A stretch of 64,000 nucleotides of DNA from Methylovulum psychrotolerans (GCF_002923755.1 NZ_PGFZ01000008.1:65453-129452), one strand, 5' to 3'. Shown: positions 8,523-17,812, counted from the stretch's first letter. Numbers and translations are program-made. The notes: generated by a model not told the origin, from the letters alone.

Positions 8523-9056
8523 ATGCTTAAATACATTCTTCCTTTAATCCTATTCATCGTCATGGCGGTGTTTCTGGCCATTGGCTTAAACCTTAAGCCG
8601 AACGACATCCCTTCGCCGTTGCTGGATAAACCCGCGCCTAGCTTTACCGCCCCGAAGTTGCAAGCCCCGCAAGAAAAGCTCTCTACCAGCGATTTAAAAG
8701 GCCAAGTCTGGTTGTTTAATGTCTGGGCTTCATGGTGCGTCTCCTGCCGTGCCGAGCATCCGGTGTTGAACGGGTTGGCGCAGCATAAAGCCGTGACCCT
8801 CATCGGCCTAAATTACAAAGATGATCCGGCGGCGGCGCAAGGTTGGTTGGGCAGTTTGGGCAACCCGTACACCATCAGCATTATGGACCAAGACGGGCGG
8901 ATCGGTTTGGATTGGGGCGTGTACGGGGTACCGGAAACCTTTGTGATGGATAAAAAAGGTATCGTCCGCTATAAGCACACCGGCCCCGTAACGGTAGACG
9001 ATGTTCAACAGATTTTCTTGCCTTTAATCGCTAAATTACAAGCGGAAGCACCATGA
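8523..9056 (+). CDS. ccmG: Thiol:disulfide interchange protein CcmG/DsbE
   Basis: A periplasmic, membrane-anchored thioredoxin-fold protein that reduces apocytochrome c or CcmH during cytochrome c maturation. It has 177 residues, with an N-terminal anchor at ~4-24 and a thioredoxin fold with active site WCVSC (Cys72, Cys75). The usual WCPTC/WCxxC context is preserved although the dipeptide between the cysteines is VS. The cis-proline loop GVPETF and the acidic active-site surroundings fit CcmG. The ATGA overlap at 9053-9056 couples it to ccmH. Genes ccmA-ccmF are not seen upstream, so this is the distal part of a split ccm set, or the other genes lie elsewhere. Confidence 0.95.
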   Translation: MLKYILPLILFIVMAVFLAIGLNLKPNDIPSPLLDKPAPSFTAPKLQAPQEKLSTSDLKGQVWLFNVWASWCVSCRAEHPVLNGLAQHKAVTLIGLNYKDDPAAAQGWLGSLGNPYTISIMDQDGRIGLDWGVYGVPETFVMDKKGIVRYKHTGPVTVDDVQQIFLPLIAKLQAEAP

Positions 9057-9514
9057 AACGCGGCCTATTGATTTTCTGTTTACTGTTTTTGCCCTTGGCT
9101 GCCCATGCCATTGACGCACGGCAGTTTGCCGACCCCAAACAGCAAGAAGCTTATGACACACTGACGGCGCAATTACGCTGTTTGGTCTGCCAAAACCAAA
9201 CCATTGCCGACTCCAATGCCGAGCTGGCGGCGGATTTACGGCGGCAAGTGTATGAAATGCTGGCAAAAGGCCAATCGAAAGAAGAGATTATCCAATTTAT
9301 GACCGACCGCTACGGTGATTTTGTCTTATATAAACCGCCGTTCACCGCAAAAACCGGCTTGTTGTGGCTGGGGCCGGCAGGCTTTTTGCTGTTGGGCTTA
9401 TTGGGGGTATTTTGGGTAATCCGGCAAAAAAAAGCTGCCGCCGACCCGGCCAGTGGCCAAGCGGAAAAATTGGCGAAAATCCGCCGTTTATTAGATGAAG
9501 GGGATGCGTCTTGA
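9053..9514 (+). CDS. ccmH: Cytochrome c-type biogenesis protein CcmH
   Basis: The thiol-oxidoreductase partner of the haem lyase complex. It has 153 residues with a signal peptide ending near AHA (residue ~18), the CcmH signature RCLVCQNQ with Cys43 and Cys46, the three-helix domain (~45-100) and a C-terminal membrane helix (~104-125). Its stop overlaps the start of ccmI. This is the short CcmH type, with the TPR part encoded separately as ccmI. Confidence 0.95.
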   Translation: MKRGLLIFCLLFLPLAAHAIDARQFADPKQQEAYDTLTAQLRCLVCQNQTIADSNAELAADLRRQVYEMLAKGQSKEEIIQFMTDRYGDFVLYKPPFTAKTGLLWLGPAGFLLLGLLGVFWVIRQKKAAADPASGQAEKLAKIRRLLDEGDAS

Positions 9515-10758
9515 CTGTGTTATTTTGGCTGTTTGCCGCCCTGATGGTATTAGCTGCCTTGGCTTTAATCGTACCGCCGTTATGGCGGCAACGCGCGGTC
9601 GCCGCCGCCGATATGGACGGGCGCAATATCGCCATTGCCAAAATCCGTTTGGCGGAGTTGCAAGAGCAACGCGAGGTGGGGCTGTTAAGCCCGGCGCAAT
9701 ATACCGAGCAGCGCACCGAGCTGGAATTGGCGTTGGCGGATGATTTGGACATTGCCGCCCCCACTGCCGCCGCAACTCCCCAAAGCCGTTGGCTGGTGTA
9801 CGCGCTGGTGCTGCTGATACCGTTGTTGGCGGTGTCGCTGTATGCTGATTTGGGTACTTATCAGGCAGTGGAACCGACACCGGAAATGCTGGCGACCACC
9901 ACCCCGACTGCCGCGACCCCCAGTATCGAACAGATTAACCAGATGGTCGCCAAGCTGGCCGAGCGCATGAAGACCAACCCTAACGATGCCGAAGGTTGGG
10001 TGATGTTGGGCAAATCGTATAAATATCTGCAACAATTCCCTAAAGCCGCCGATGCGTTTGGTCAAGCTTATAGGCTGTTGGGCGACAATTCTGAGGTGAT
10101 GTTGCTGTATGCCGACGCATTGGCGTTTGCCAATAACGAGCAAATGGCGGGCAAACCTGCGGAGTTGGCGTTTAAGGTCTTGGCGAAAGAGCCGGACAAT
10201 GTCACCGCCCTTTGGTACGGCGGTATGGCGAAAGCCCAAGCGGGGGAAGCGGTGGAAGGCGTTAAATTATGGCGCAAGCTCGCCGCCTTATTGCCGCCCG
10301 GCTCGCAAGCCCAACAAGAAACGCAAGCGATTTTGGCCAAACTGGAAGCGACCGTACCCGGCGGTGTGCCTAAGGAAGCGGGGACGGTGGCGACACCGGC
10401 CCCAGCGGCGGGCGTAACCCTGCAAGTACAAGTCAGTTTGGCGGCCTCATTACAAGCCGCCGCCGCGCCGGACGATACCGTATTTATCTATGCCCAAGCT
10501 TTGACCGGGCCGAAAATGCCGCTGGCGATTATCCGCAAACGGGTCGCCGACCTGCCCGTCACGGTCAGTTTAAGCGATGCCCAAGCCATGTTGCCGACCA
10601 TGAAACTCTCGGCCTTCCCAAGCGTCAAATTATTGGCGCGGGTGTCCAAATCCGGCACCGCGACTACCGAGCCGGGGGATTTGTTGGGGGTTATTGAGCC
10701 AGTGGCGACCGGCAGCAGCCAAAGCCAAGCCATCGTCATTGACACGCAGGTACAATAA
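9511..10758 (+). CDS. ccmI: Cytochrome c-type biogenesis protein CcmI
   Basis: An apocytochrome c chaperone of 415 residues that delivers substrates to CcmF/CcmH. Two membrane helices (~1-21 and ~90-108) flank a cytoplasmic leucine-zipper-like region (AVAAADMDGR...LAELQEQREV). A periplasmic TPR region follows (~125-290), then a C-terminal beta-rich domain (~300-415). The start is TTG at 9511 overlapping the ccmH stop, or GTG at 9517; either is possible and neither is ATG. It is followed after one nucleotide by slyX. Confidence 0.93.
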   Translation: MTVLFWLFAALMVLAALALIVPPLWRQRAVAAADMDGRNIAIAKIRLAELQEQREVGLLSPAQYTEQRTELELALADDLDIAAPTAAATPQSRWLVYALVLLIPLLAVSLYADLGTYQAVEPTPEMLATTTPTAATPSIEQINQMVAKLAERMKTNPNDAEGWVMLGKSYKYLQQFPKAADAFGQAYRLLGDNSEVMLLYADALAFANNEQMAGKPAELAFKVLAKEPDNVTALWYGGMAKAQAGEAVEGVKLWRKLAALLPPGSQAQQETQAILAKLEATVPGGVPKEAGTVATPAPAAGVTLQVQVSLAASLQAAAAPDDTVFIYAQALTGPKMPLAIIRKRVADLPVTVSLSDAQAMLPTMKLSAFPSVKLLARVSKSGTATTEPGDLLGVIEPVATGSSQSQAIVIDTQVQ

Positions 10759-10759
10759 G

Positions 10760-10975
10760 ATGACGGAAGCACGGATTATCGAGCTGGAAATCAAAGCCGC
10801 CTATCAGGAAGATTTGCTCCAGACCCTAAATCAAGTCGTCAGCCAACAGCAGCAACAGATTGACCGCTTGGAAAAGACCTGTACATTGCTGAATGAGCGG
10901 ATTAAGAGCGTCTCCAACGAACGCCGCGATGGTGGCAACGACGGTAATGGGCATAAGGTGCCGCCGCATTATTAA
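10760..10975 (+). CDS. slyX: SlyX family protein
   Basis: A 71-residue coiled-coil protein with the SlyX pattern: MTEARIIELEIKAAYQEDLL, a Gln-rich helix, and the C-terminal PPHY. The ATG at 10760 begins one nucleotide after the ccmI stop and uses the AATAAG sequence there. The family's function is unknown; it is often found near FKBP or housekeeping genes. It is likely cotranscribed with ccmGHI. Confidence 0.9.
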   Translation: MTEARIIELEIKAAYQEDLLQTLNQVVSQQQQQIDRLEKTCTLLNERIKSVSNERRDGGNDGNGHKVPPHY

Positions 10976-11054
10976 TCCGGCAGGCAAAACCAAAGACTTT
11001 ATAAGGTTCATGCTTGTAGAGCGCAATAGCGTCTTCACCTTACTTGGATAAGCG

Positions 11055-11987
11055 ATGAAAAAAATCCCCATCGGTATCAGCAGTTGTTTGCTGGGCCATA
11101 ATGTCCGTTTTGACAGCGGCCATAAACGTGATGCCTATATCGTCGGTACTTTGGGCGAGTTTTTCGACTTCCGGCCTTTCTGCCCCGAAATGGCTATCGG
11201 CTTGGGTGCGCCGCGCCCGACCTTGCATCTGGTCAAGAGCGACGGCGATACCCGTTGCGTCGGCGTGAAAGACCCCAGCCATGATGTCACCGAGCGTCTG
11301 CGTGCTTACGCGGCGCAAGAGCAACCCGCTTTTGCCGATTTGTGCGGCTATATTTTTAAAAAAGATTCGCCCAGTTGCGGAATGGAGCGGGTAAAGGTTT
11401 ATACCAACGGGCAGCCGCACCGCGAAGGTATAGGCATTTATGCCGCCGAGTTGCTGCACAATAACCCTTTGTTACCTATGGAAGAAGAAGGCCGCTTGGG
11501 CGACCCCGGCTTGCGGGAGAATTTTATCCGGCGCGTGTATGTCTATTATCGGTGGCGGGAATTATTGGCGGAGGGGCTGACCGTCAATAGCCTGATGACC
11601 TTCCATGCCCGCCATAAATTGATTATTATGAGCCATGCCGATTACCGGGGCCTGGGGCAATTGCTGGCCTGTATCGGCAAGGACAATATTGAAGCGGTGG
11701 CTGGCCAATATATTAAGGAACTGATGCGGTTGCTGAAAATCATCGCCACGCGGGGCGGCCATGTCAATGTCCTGCAACATATCCAAGGTTATTTGAAAAA
11801 AGACCTCTCCGCCGATGATAAGGCCGAATTGTGCGAGGTGATTGAAAGCTACCGCAATGGCGAAGTGCCGCTGATTGTGCCGCTGACCTTGCTTAAGCAC
11901 CATTTCCGCCACTCCCCCGACCCTTATATCGAAAACTCTTATTACCTGTCGCCTTATCCGCAGGAGCTACGCTTGCTCAACCAATAA
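11055..11987 (+). CDS. DUF523 and DUF1722 domain protein
   Basis: A 310-residue protein. The N-terminal half (~1-150) is DUF523 (ISSCLLGHNVRFDSGHKRD..., KKDSPSCGMERV), with conserved cysteines suggesting metal binding or thiol chemistry. The C-terminal half (~190-305) is DUF1722 (FHARHKLIIMSH...). The same fusion occurs in E. coli YbgA-like proteins (DUF1722) and in many proteobacteria beside photolyase genes; no photolyase is next to it here. The ATG at 11055 follows GGATAAGCG. The function is unknown. Confidence 0.88.
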   Translation: MKKIPIGISSCLLGHNVRFDSGHKRDAYIVGTLGEFFDFRPFCPEMAIGLGAPRPTLHLVKSDGDTRCVGVKDPSHDVTERLRAYAAQEQPAFADLCGYIFKKDSPSCGMERVKVYTNGQPHREGIGIYAAELLHNNPLLPMEEEGRLGDPGLRENFIRRVYVYYRWRELLAEGLTVNSLMTFHARHKLIIMSHADYRGLGQLLACIGKDNIEAVAGQYIKELMRLLKIIATRGGHVNVLQHIQGYLKKDLSADDKAELCEVIESYRNGEVPLIVPLTLLKHHFRHSPDPYIENSYYLSPYPQELRLLNQ

Positions 11988-12104
11988 CGCCCCGTCCGTT
12001 ATTTTTAAGCTAGGCACAATTTTTTAACGCCCGCCCAATCTGGCCGACTCTCTAACCGCCAGATTGGACTTATCTTCTCCTCTCTCTAAACTGAAAAGAT
12101 TATC

Positions 12105-12764
12105 ATGAACATACAACAAAAAGCCCACCCTTGGCACGGTATCAGTGCAGGCGATAATCCGCCTAATATTGTCACGGCCTTTATTGAGATAGTGCCTTCC
12201 GATACCGTCAAATATGAAATCGACAAAGTCAGCGGTTATCTGATGATCGACCGCCCGCAAAAGTTTTCCAGCACTGTGCCGACCCTGTACGGCTTTATTC
12301 CGCAAACCTATTGCGCCGAAGAAGTGGCCGAATTTGCCGAACAAAAATCGGGCAAAACCGTTGCCAAAGGTGACGGCGACCCCTTGGATATTTGCGTCCT
12401 TAGCGAGCGCACTGTCACCCATGGCAACATCATCTTGCAAGCCATCCCTATCGGCGGTTTCCGTTTATTGGATAAGGGCGAAGCCGACGATAAGATTATC
12501 GCGGTGATGAAAGGCGACGAGTTTTATCGGCAATGGAACGATGTCTCCGACTGCCCCGAATCGTACATCAACCGCTTAAAGCATTATTTTTTGACCTATA
12601 AAAATTTGCCCGGCGAACCCAGCACTTGTGAGATAACCAATGTTTATGGCCGCGAAGAGGCCCATGAGGTCATCCGCCGCGCCCAGCGCGATTATCAAAA
12701 CCATTATGGCAGCAGCCCTTGGGTTAAACGGCGGGCAACGGATACGGATATTGATTTGGTCTAA
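12105..12764 (+). CDS. ppa: Inorganic pyrophosphatase (family I)
   Basis: A soluble Mg-dependent enzyme that hydrolyses PPi. It has 219 residues, longer than the 176 of E. coli Ppa but usual for the proteobacterial subtype beginning HPWHGIS. The metal-binding signature GDGDPLDICVL and the YEIDK substrate-binding segment are intact. It stands alone between the DUF523 protein and apaG. A long leader (11988-12104) may contain its promoter. Confidence 0.95.
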   Translation: MNIQQKAHPWHGISAGDNPPNIVTAFIEIVPSDTVKYEIDKVSGYLMIDRPQKFSSTVPTLYGFIPQTYCAEEVAEFAEQKSGKTVAKGDGDPLDICVLSERTVTHGNIILQAIPIGGFRLLDKGEADDKIIAVMKGDEFYRQWNDVSDCPESYINRLKHYFLTYKNLPGEPSTCEITNVYGREEAHEVIRRAQRDYQNHYGSSPWVKRRATDTDIDLV

Positions 12765-12954
12765 AGGTTGGCGCAACAGGGCTGTGTGTTTCAGAGTATT
12801 CCTTAGGTTAACTCCGCCCTGATAGCCGATCAACGGCCAAAATCCGGCAATTTTTCGGCTAATAAAGTTATTGGCTTTAATGGGCTTGCGTTTCCCCGCA
12901 AGTTACGATGAAATAGCAGGAATATTTTTATCCTCTGATTTTGTTAATTGTGTA

Positions 12955-13332
12955 ATGACCGAAAAATATAAAATAGTCGTTGAGGCCAAGCCGCATTACA
13001 TTGCCGCACAATCCGCACCGCAGGAACACCGCTATGTGTTTGCCTATACCATTACTATCACTAATCAAGGCACTGCGCCGGCCAAGCTGTTAAGCCGCCA
13101 TTGGCTGATTACCGACTCTAATGGCAAAGTCCAAGAGGTTAGGGGCGATGGCGTTATCGGCGAGCAACCCTATCTTAAGCCGGGCGAGATGTTCCAATAC
13201 ACCAGCGGGGCGATGCTGGACACGCCAGTCGGTACCATGCAGGGCGAATATACGATGAGCTCTGATGAGGGCGAACATTTTAACGCTCTTATCCCTAAAT
13301 TTACTTTATCCATACCCAGAACCTTGCATTAA
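12955..13332 (+). CDS. apaG: ApaG protein (Co2+/Mg2+ efflux-associated)
   Basis: A 125-residue immunoglobulin-like beta-sandwich protein. The ATG at 12955 (MTEKYKIVVEAKPHY) gives the normal family length, while an upstream frame from 12871 adds 28 non-conserved residues. The motif GVIGEQPYLKPGE is the ApaG signature. It precedes apaH with a 3-bp gap, as in many gammaproteobacteria, although rsmA/ksgA is absent here. Confidence 0.95.
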   Translation: MTEKYKIVVEAKPHYIAAQSAPQEHRYVFAYTITITNQGTAPAKLLSRHWLITDSNGKVQEVRGDGVIGEQPYLKPGEMFQYTSGAMLDTPVGTMQGEYTMSSDEGEHFNALIPKFTLSIPRTLH

Positions 13333-13335
13333 GCC

Positions 13336-14220
13336 ATGGCCATTTACGCTATCGGCGATATTCAGGGTTGTTTTGATGATTTGTTAAGACTTCTGGATGT
13401 TATCGCCTTCGACAAAAAAAACGACCAACTCTGGTTTGCCGGAGATTTGGTTAACCGTGGCCCTAAGTCCTTAGAGACCTTGCGCTTTGTCAAGGGTTTG
13501 GGCGACGCGGCGGTCACGGTGCTGGGCAACCACGACATGCACTTGCTGGCGGCGTCGTGTACACAGAAAATTGCCCTGAAAAAAGACGCACTGACCCCGG
13601 TGCTGGAAGCCCCCGATGCCCAAGAGCTGATCGATTGGCTGAGGAACAGGCCGCTGTTTCATCACAGCAACGGCTTTTGCCTAATCCATGCGGGTCTGCC
13701 GCCGCAATGGGATTTGAAAAAAACCCAAAAAATGGCGCAGTTGGCGGAAGCAACCTTAAGGGGGCCGGATTATGCGATGTTTTTAAAGCAAATGTACGGC
13801 AACAAGCCGAATATGTGGTCATCGAACCTGAAAGGCATGTCGCGGCTACGTTTTATCATTAATTGCTTTACGCGGATGCGTTATTGCGATGAGGCTGGGC
13901 GTTTGGATTTTGCCAATAGCGGGCCGTTAGGGTCGCAGCCGAAAGGCTTGATGCCGTGGTTTCAGGTACCTAACCGCAAAAGCGCGGGGTTGCGCATCAT
14001 TTGCGGGCATTGGTCAACGCTGGGCTATTATGAAGGCGACAACTGTTATGCCATTGATACGGGCTGTTTATGGGGCGGACAACTGACCGCCATCCGCCTA
14101 GGCGAGACGGTCGAGCGTTTTAGTATTGATTGCCCAGGGGAGAAGAAGCCGGGCAAGTCGCGGCTGGTTGAAAAAACATCAGCGAAAGCGCAGATGGTAG
14201 GGACGGCGGCTTATTCATAA
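13336..14220 (+). CDS. apaH: Symmetrical bis(5'-nucleosyl)-tetraphosphatase
   Basis: It hydrolyses Ap4A to two ADP and can decap Np4-capped RNA. It has 294 residues with the calcineurin-like phosphoesterase motifs GDIQG (~7-11), GDLVNRGP (~36-43), GNHD (~62-65) and GH in the ICGHWS segment. The last ~25 residues are Lys/Ser-rich and probably disordered. It is translated in tandem with apaG. Confidence 0.96.
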   Translation: MAIYAIGDIQGCFDDLLRLLDVIAFDKKNDQLWFAGDLVNRGPKSLETLRFVKGLGDAAVTVLGNHDMHLLAASCTQKIALKKDALTPVLEAPDAQELIDWLRNRPLFHHSNGFCLIHAGLPPQWDLKKTQKMAQLAEATLRGPDYAMFLKQMYGNKPNMWSSNLKGMSRLRFIINCFTRMRYCDEAGRLDFANSGPLGSQPKGLMPWFQVPNRKSAGLRIICGHWSTLGYYEGDNCYAIDTGCLWGGQLTAIRLGETVERFSIDCPGEKKPGKSRLVEKTSAKAQMVGTAAYS

Positions 14221-14252
14221 GGCTCGCCTGAGCCAAACCTGTTGATTAAGCT

Positions 14253-14570
14253 CTGATGTTACGCAGTCACTTTTTCGATATTGAAAAATGTAGCGATGAG
14301 TCGCTGTCGCGACGGTTTTTTTAATCGGGTTCTCGCACCCGAAGGCGAGATACTTTCTTTTGCTCCGCCAAAAGAAAGTATCCAAAGAAAAGGCGGCCCG
14401 GTTGCCGCTTCTTCCTGCGCTTCTCGGTTTTGTCGGGGGTCGGCAGAGTGGGCTCCTGCCCACCTGCCGACGCGCGGCATCCCTGCCGCGCCCCTTCGGG
14501 CTGATCCCGACAAAACCTGCGATGCTCGGCGCGGCAAACGGGGGTAAAGCACGTTACTGCGTAACGTCAG
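14253..14570. mobile_element. Palindromic MITE-like element, copy 1 (318 bp)
   Basis: The ends are 15-bp terminal inverted repeats, CTGATGTTACGCAGT and ACTGCGTAACGTCAG (14 of 15 matching). Inside are nested inverted repeats: TACTTTCTTTTG/CAAAAGAAAGTA with a 6-nt loop near 14350-14380, GTCGGCAG/CTGCCGAC around GTGGGC/GCCCAC, and GTTTTGTCGGG/CCCGACAAAAC. It has no transposase. A second copy lies at 16975-17368. TTAAG occurs just outside both ends (14246-14250 and 14571-14575), but a 2-nt offset on the left makes a target duplication uncertain. Confidence 0.8.
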
Positions 14571-14578
14571 TTAAGCCC

Positions 14579-15340
14579 TTATTGCGCCGCTTGCAAAAAC
14601 TTGCGGTAATCGATGGACACTTTCAGCCCGGCAAACTTGCCCGCCATGATAATCAGGGCTTGGGTGTTCTTGGCAAAGGTGAGTTTAACTTCGGATACAG
14701 CGTTATCTTCGTAGCCTTTTTCAATGCGGGGGGTGTCCAGCAAAAACAAATAGCTGTACACCTCTTGTTCCGGTTCGTCCTCAATTTTTAACGGTGGCCC
14801 CAGTTTTGCCAAAACGGCGGCTTTACTTGGCAGCGGTGCGGTGATTTTGCCGATATGGTCGGTATTGGCCCGTAACGATTGCTTCTCCTTATCAATTTCC
14901 GCCCCGGCGATGGAACGCAACGACACTTCTAAAAATTGGGGCGGGGCGATTTCTAAAAATAACCCCGAAAACGACCAGTCGGTGAGTTTTTTCTCGGCAT
15001 TAAAAACCAATTGGGAATAAAACTTAATTTCCGGCTTCAGCACCTGTTTGTCTTGCCCGACTTTACGGAACCAATACCGCCACCGCCTGCCGTCCTTAAG
15101 GGGCAGGTCTTCGCTGGGGTAGAGTTTGGCAAGGGCGACAAAGTCGCTGCTGTAGAGTCTTGGCTCCTTAAAGTGCAGGGTAAACTCGTCACTGGCCTGC
15201 ACGTTAAAATGGCGGTCGAAGTCGCTCATTTGCAGATAAGTCTGGTAGGCGTGCAGCCACTGCAAGCAGCCGGTCAGCGCGGCCGCTAGCACGAGGATGC
15301 CAAGACGGCGGGAATGGCGGGCTAACCAGCTTGGGGTCAT
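14579..15340 (-). CDS. Putative lipoprotein of unknown function
   Basis: A 253-residue protein with a type II signal peptide: Arg-rich start, hydrophobic core LGILVLAAALTGC and the lipobox cysteine at residue 25. The mature part is mixed alpha/beta, with several LxF/YxF strand-like segments, and I recognise no domain. It ends within 10 bp of copy 1 of the palindromic element and lies 17 bp downstream of hslO on the same strand, so it may be cotranscribed with the chaperone. The export prediction is firm; the function is unknown. Confidence 0.75.
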   Translation of the reverse strand: MTPSWLARHSRRLGILVLAAALTGCLQWLHAYQTYLQMSDFDRHFNVQASDEFTLHFKEPRLYSSDFVALAKLYPSEDLPLKDGRRWRYWFRKVGQDKQVLKPEIKFYSQLVFNAEKKLTDWSFSGLFLEIAPPQFLEVSLRSIAGAEIDKEKQSLRANTDHIGKITAPLPSKAAVLAKLGPPLKIEDEPEQEVYSYLFLLDTPRIEKGYEDNAVSEVKLTFAKNTQALIIMAGKFAGLKVSIDYRKFLQAAQ

Positions 15341-15356
15341 TATTTTAGCCTAAACG

Positions 15357-16226
15357 TTAGTGGCGGGTGGTGGAGGTGATCGCCAAGCCTTCGGGTGCGA
15401 AGAGGGTTTCGGCATCGACTTTGTCGAAGCTATAATGCGCCCCGCAAAACTCACAGATCACTTCAATCTGGTTTTGTTCCGCCAAAATCCCTTCCAACTC
15501 GGCGCGGCCCATGGCGCGTAAGGTGCGCTCGATGCGCGGACGCGAACAGGCGCACTGGAAGGCGACGGGTTCAGCCTCAAAAACCCGCACTTTTTCTTCA
15601 TTAAACAAGCGGTACAGCACTTGTTCGCAGTCCAGTTCCAACAATTCTTGGCGGGTAATAGTGCTGGCCAGCAGTTCGACGCGCTCCCAGTCGGCCTGAA
15701 AATGTTTCTGGGCGGGCAGTTCCTGCAATAACAGGCCGGCGGCATGGTATTGGTCGGCAAACAGCCACAAACGGGTTTTCAGTTGTTCCGACTGCACGAA
15801 ATAGGTTTCCAAAGCATTCGCCAGCGATTCGCCTTCCAGTGGCACAATGCCTTGGTAGGGATCGCCATTGGCTATCTCAATGGTCAGCACTAAGCGGCCT
15901 TCGCCAAATAACTCGCTTAGGCTGCCTTGGTCTATCGTAGTGTTACTGCGCACCAAGCCGCGTATTTTCCGGTCATGGGTGGCTTGCGCGACTAAAGTCC
16001 TGATAGGGCCATCGCCTTGCGCCTGTAAAATCATCGACCCGGAAAATTTAACGGTGGCGGACAATAGGGCGACCGCCGCCAAGGCCTGCCCCAGCAGTTC
16101 TTGGACAAAAGCGGATTCTTGCTGATGTTGGCGGGCCGCTTGCCAACTGTCGCCCAGTTTGATCCATTCGCCGCGTACGCCTAATTCTTCGAATAGGAAA
16201 CGGTGTAAAATATCTTGTTTAATCAT
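15357..16226 (-). CDS. hslO: 33 kDa redox-regulated chaperone Hsp33
   Basis: A cytoplasmic holdase activated by oxidation and heat. It has 289 residues when started at the ATG at 16224-16226 (MIKQDILHRF); a frame opening 13 codons earlier is not conserved. The N-terminal chaperone domain is complete, and the C-terminal redox switch keeps CxC (QCACS) and CxxC (CEFCG), which bind zinc when reduced. Its neighbour msrA, read divergently, also repairs oxidative damage, so the ~115-bp gap between them may be a shared stress promoter region. Confidence 0.96.
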   Translation of the reverse strand: MIKQDILHRFLFEELGVRGEWIKLGDSWQAARQHQQESAFVQELLGQALAAVALLSATVKFSGSMILQAQGDGPIRTLVAQATHDRKIRGLVRSNTTIDQGSLSELFGEGRLVLTIEIANGDPYQGIVPLEGESLANALETYFVQSEQLKTRLWLFADQYHAAGLLLQELPAQKHFQADWERVELLASTITRQELLELDCEQVLYRLFNEEKVRVFEAEPVAFQCACSRPRIERTLRAMGRAELEGILAEQNQIEVICEFCGAHYSFDKVDAETLFAPEGLAITSTTRH

Positions 16227-16341
16227 GTTACTCTCATTAAAGGTTTGGCCTTTATTATAAGGCAAATTCCTGATAGTCTTAGGTAAAGGCTATTTCCGAA
16301 CAGAACTTTACCTAAAATACCCGCCATTTAAAAGGTTGCCA

Positions 16342-16974
16342 ATGATTTTCTCCACTAAAAAACTGGGCTTACCCACACCTGAAGAGGCTTTGCCGGGGCG
16401 GGACACGCCTATGCCTATCGTTAATCGGCATTTTGTCAGTGGCGAGCCGATTGCCCCACCTTTTCCTGAGCATTGGCAACTGGCGCTGTTCGGGATGGGC
16501 TGTTTTTGGGGGGCGGAGCGCAAGTTCTGGCAACAGCCGGGTGTGTGCAGCACGGCGGTGGGCTATGCGGGCGGCTATACGCCCAACCCGACCTATCAGG
16601 AAGTCTGCACGGGCGATACCGGCCATAACGAAGTGGTCTGCGTCTTTTATGACCCTGCCCACACCACTTATCAGGCGTTGCTGGAAGTGTTTTGGCAAGC
16701 CCATAACCCTACCCAAGGGATGCGCCAAGGCAATGACCGGGGCAGCCAATACCGCTCTGGCTTGTATACCTATACCGATGCGCAATTGGCTCAGGCACGG
16801 GCTTCCCGGCAGCATTATCAAGCGCGTTTACTTAAGGCTGGGCTGGGGGAGATTACCACCGAGATTCTGCCCGCCCCGACGTTTTATTATGCCGAAGACT
16901 ATCATCAGCAATATCTCGCCAAAGAGCCGCAAGGCTATTGTGGCTTGGGTGGGTTAGGGGTGGGGTATAGTTAA
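16342..16974 (+). CDS. msrA: Peptide-methionine (S)-S-oxide reductase MsrA
   Basis: It reduces methionine-S-sulfoxide in proteins. It has 210 residues, with the active site GCFWG (Cys54) and the recycling Cys near the C-terminus (QGYCGLGG). I start at ATG 16342 ([10 protein letters not shown]), which has AAAGG at 16331-16335, rather than the TTG at 16336. The residues ahead of the catalytic domain (~1-45, [14 protein letters not shown]) match the long MsrA form of E. coli. Copy 2 of the palindromic element abuts the stop codon directly. Confidence 0.96.
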   Translation: MIFSTKKLGLPTPEEALPGRDTPMPIVNRHFVSGEPIAPPFPEHWQLALFGMGCFWGAERKFWQQPGVCSTAVGYAGGYTPNPTYQEVCTGDTGHNEVVCVFYDPAHTTYQALLEVFWQAHNPTQGMRQGNDRGSQYRSGLYTYTDAQLAQARASRQHYQARLLKAGLGEITTEILPAPTFYYAEDYHQQYLAKEPQGYCGLGGLGVGYS

Positions 16975-17368
16975 CTGATGTTACGCAGATATATTCTTCG
17001 GTTAAAAAAATAATGAGTCGCTATCGCGACGATTTTTTAATCGGGTTCTCGCACCCGAAAGCGAGATACTTTCTTTTGCTCCGCCTCGGCAATTGCTCCT
17101 GCATTGCTCTACCTCCTGCATCCGTGCAGTCGAAAAGAAAGTATCCAAAGAAAAGGCGGCCCGGTTGCCGCTTCTTCCTGCGCTCCTCGGTTTTGTCGAG
17201 GGTCGGCAGAGTGGGCTCCTGCCTTTATGCCCTTTGGGTGCACCTGCCGACGCGCGGCATCCCTGCCGTGCCTCTTTATGCCCTATGGGTATTCGGGCTG
17301 ATCCCGACAAAATCTGCGGTGCTCGGCGCGGCAAACGGGAGAAAAGCAACGTTACTGCGTAACGTCAG
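16975..17368. mobile_element. Palindromic MITE-like element, copy 2 (394 bp)
   Basis: It has the same 15-bp terminal inverted repeats and the same internal order as copy 1 at 14253-14570. It is longer because of three insertions, each placed in a hairpin loop or junction: 47 nt at 17086-17132, and two near-identical 17-nt modules at 17224-17240 and 17275-17291 (TTTATGCCCTWTGGGTR). The flanks read TAA on both sides (16972-16974 and 17369-17371), a possible 3-bp target duplication. The element begins right after the msrA stop. Confidence 0.8.
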
Positions 17369-17812
17369 TAAATTAGGGAGCAAAAACGGCGGGCAAAAAA
17401 AAGGCGGTTAAAAAAACCGCCTCAAGAGTATTAGGAAGGATATAACGCAACTTTCAGCCAAGTAAGCTCTAGGAGCTTCAAAAGTTAGGTTAATAATATC
17501 AACACGCCATGCAATTAAAAATGTGACATATTGTCGCAGGTGTGCAACAGGGGGGGTTAGGCAGGCAAAAGCCACTGTGGCAAGGCGGGAAAACGGTCGC
17601 CTGAACGTATCGGCTGGCTCAGACAGTATGGGTTTATGTCATTAATTAACTGATTATTATGATAATTAATAATGTATCCTGCTGTTGTATTCGGTTTTTT
17701 AGCGGTTGGCAGCCGTAACAGTGTACGCTTTTGGATACACACTATATCTAAAACTCCCGCATAAAACTAAGCCTTCTGAAACGGTTATGGGCGGCAGTCT
17801 GTGCCTCAAAAC
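17369..17812. other. Intergenic region between the palindromic element and vanZ-like gene
   Basis: About 440 bp. It contains a minus-strand terminator hairpin (17395-17422), AT-rich sequence, and a 61-codon leftward frame (17557-17742) without recognised features. I see no supported gene. Confidence 0.45.
17395..17422 (-). terminator. Minus-strand terminator hairpin
   Basis: Read on the minus strand, AGGCGGTT and AACCGCCT form a stem around a T-rich loop and are followed by a run of eight T. It could end leftward transcription from the VanZ-like gene, although it lies ~390 bp past that stop. Confidence 0.7.

Noticed and set aside
14246-14575. TTAAG as a target-site duplication around copy 1 of the palindromic element
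   Set aside because: The left TTAAG is separated from the terminal repeat by 2 nt, and copy 2 has TAA instead. The evidence is not consistent enough to call a duplication.
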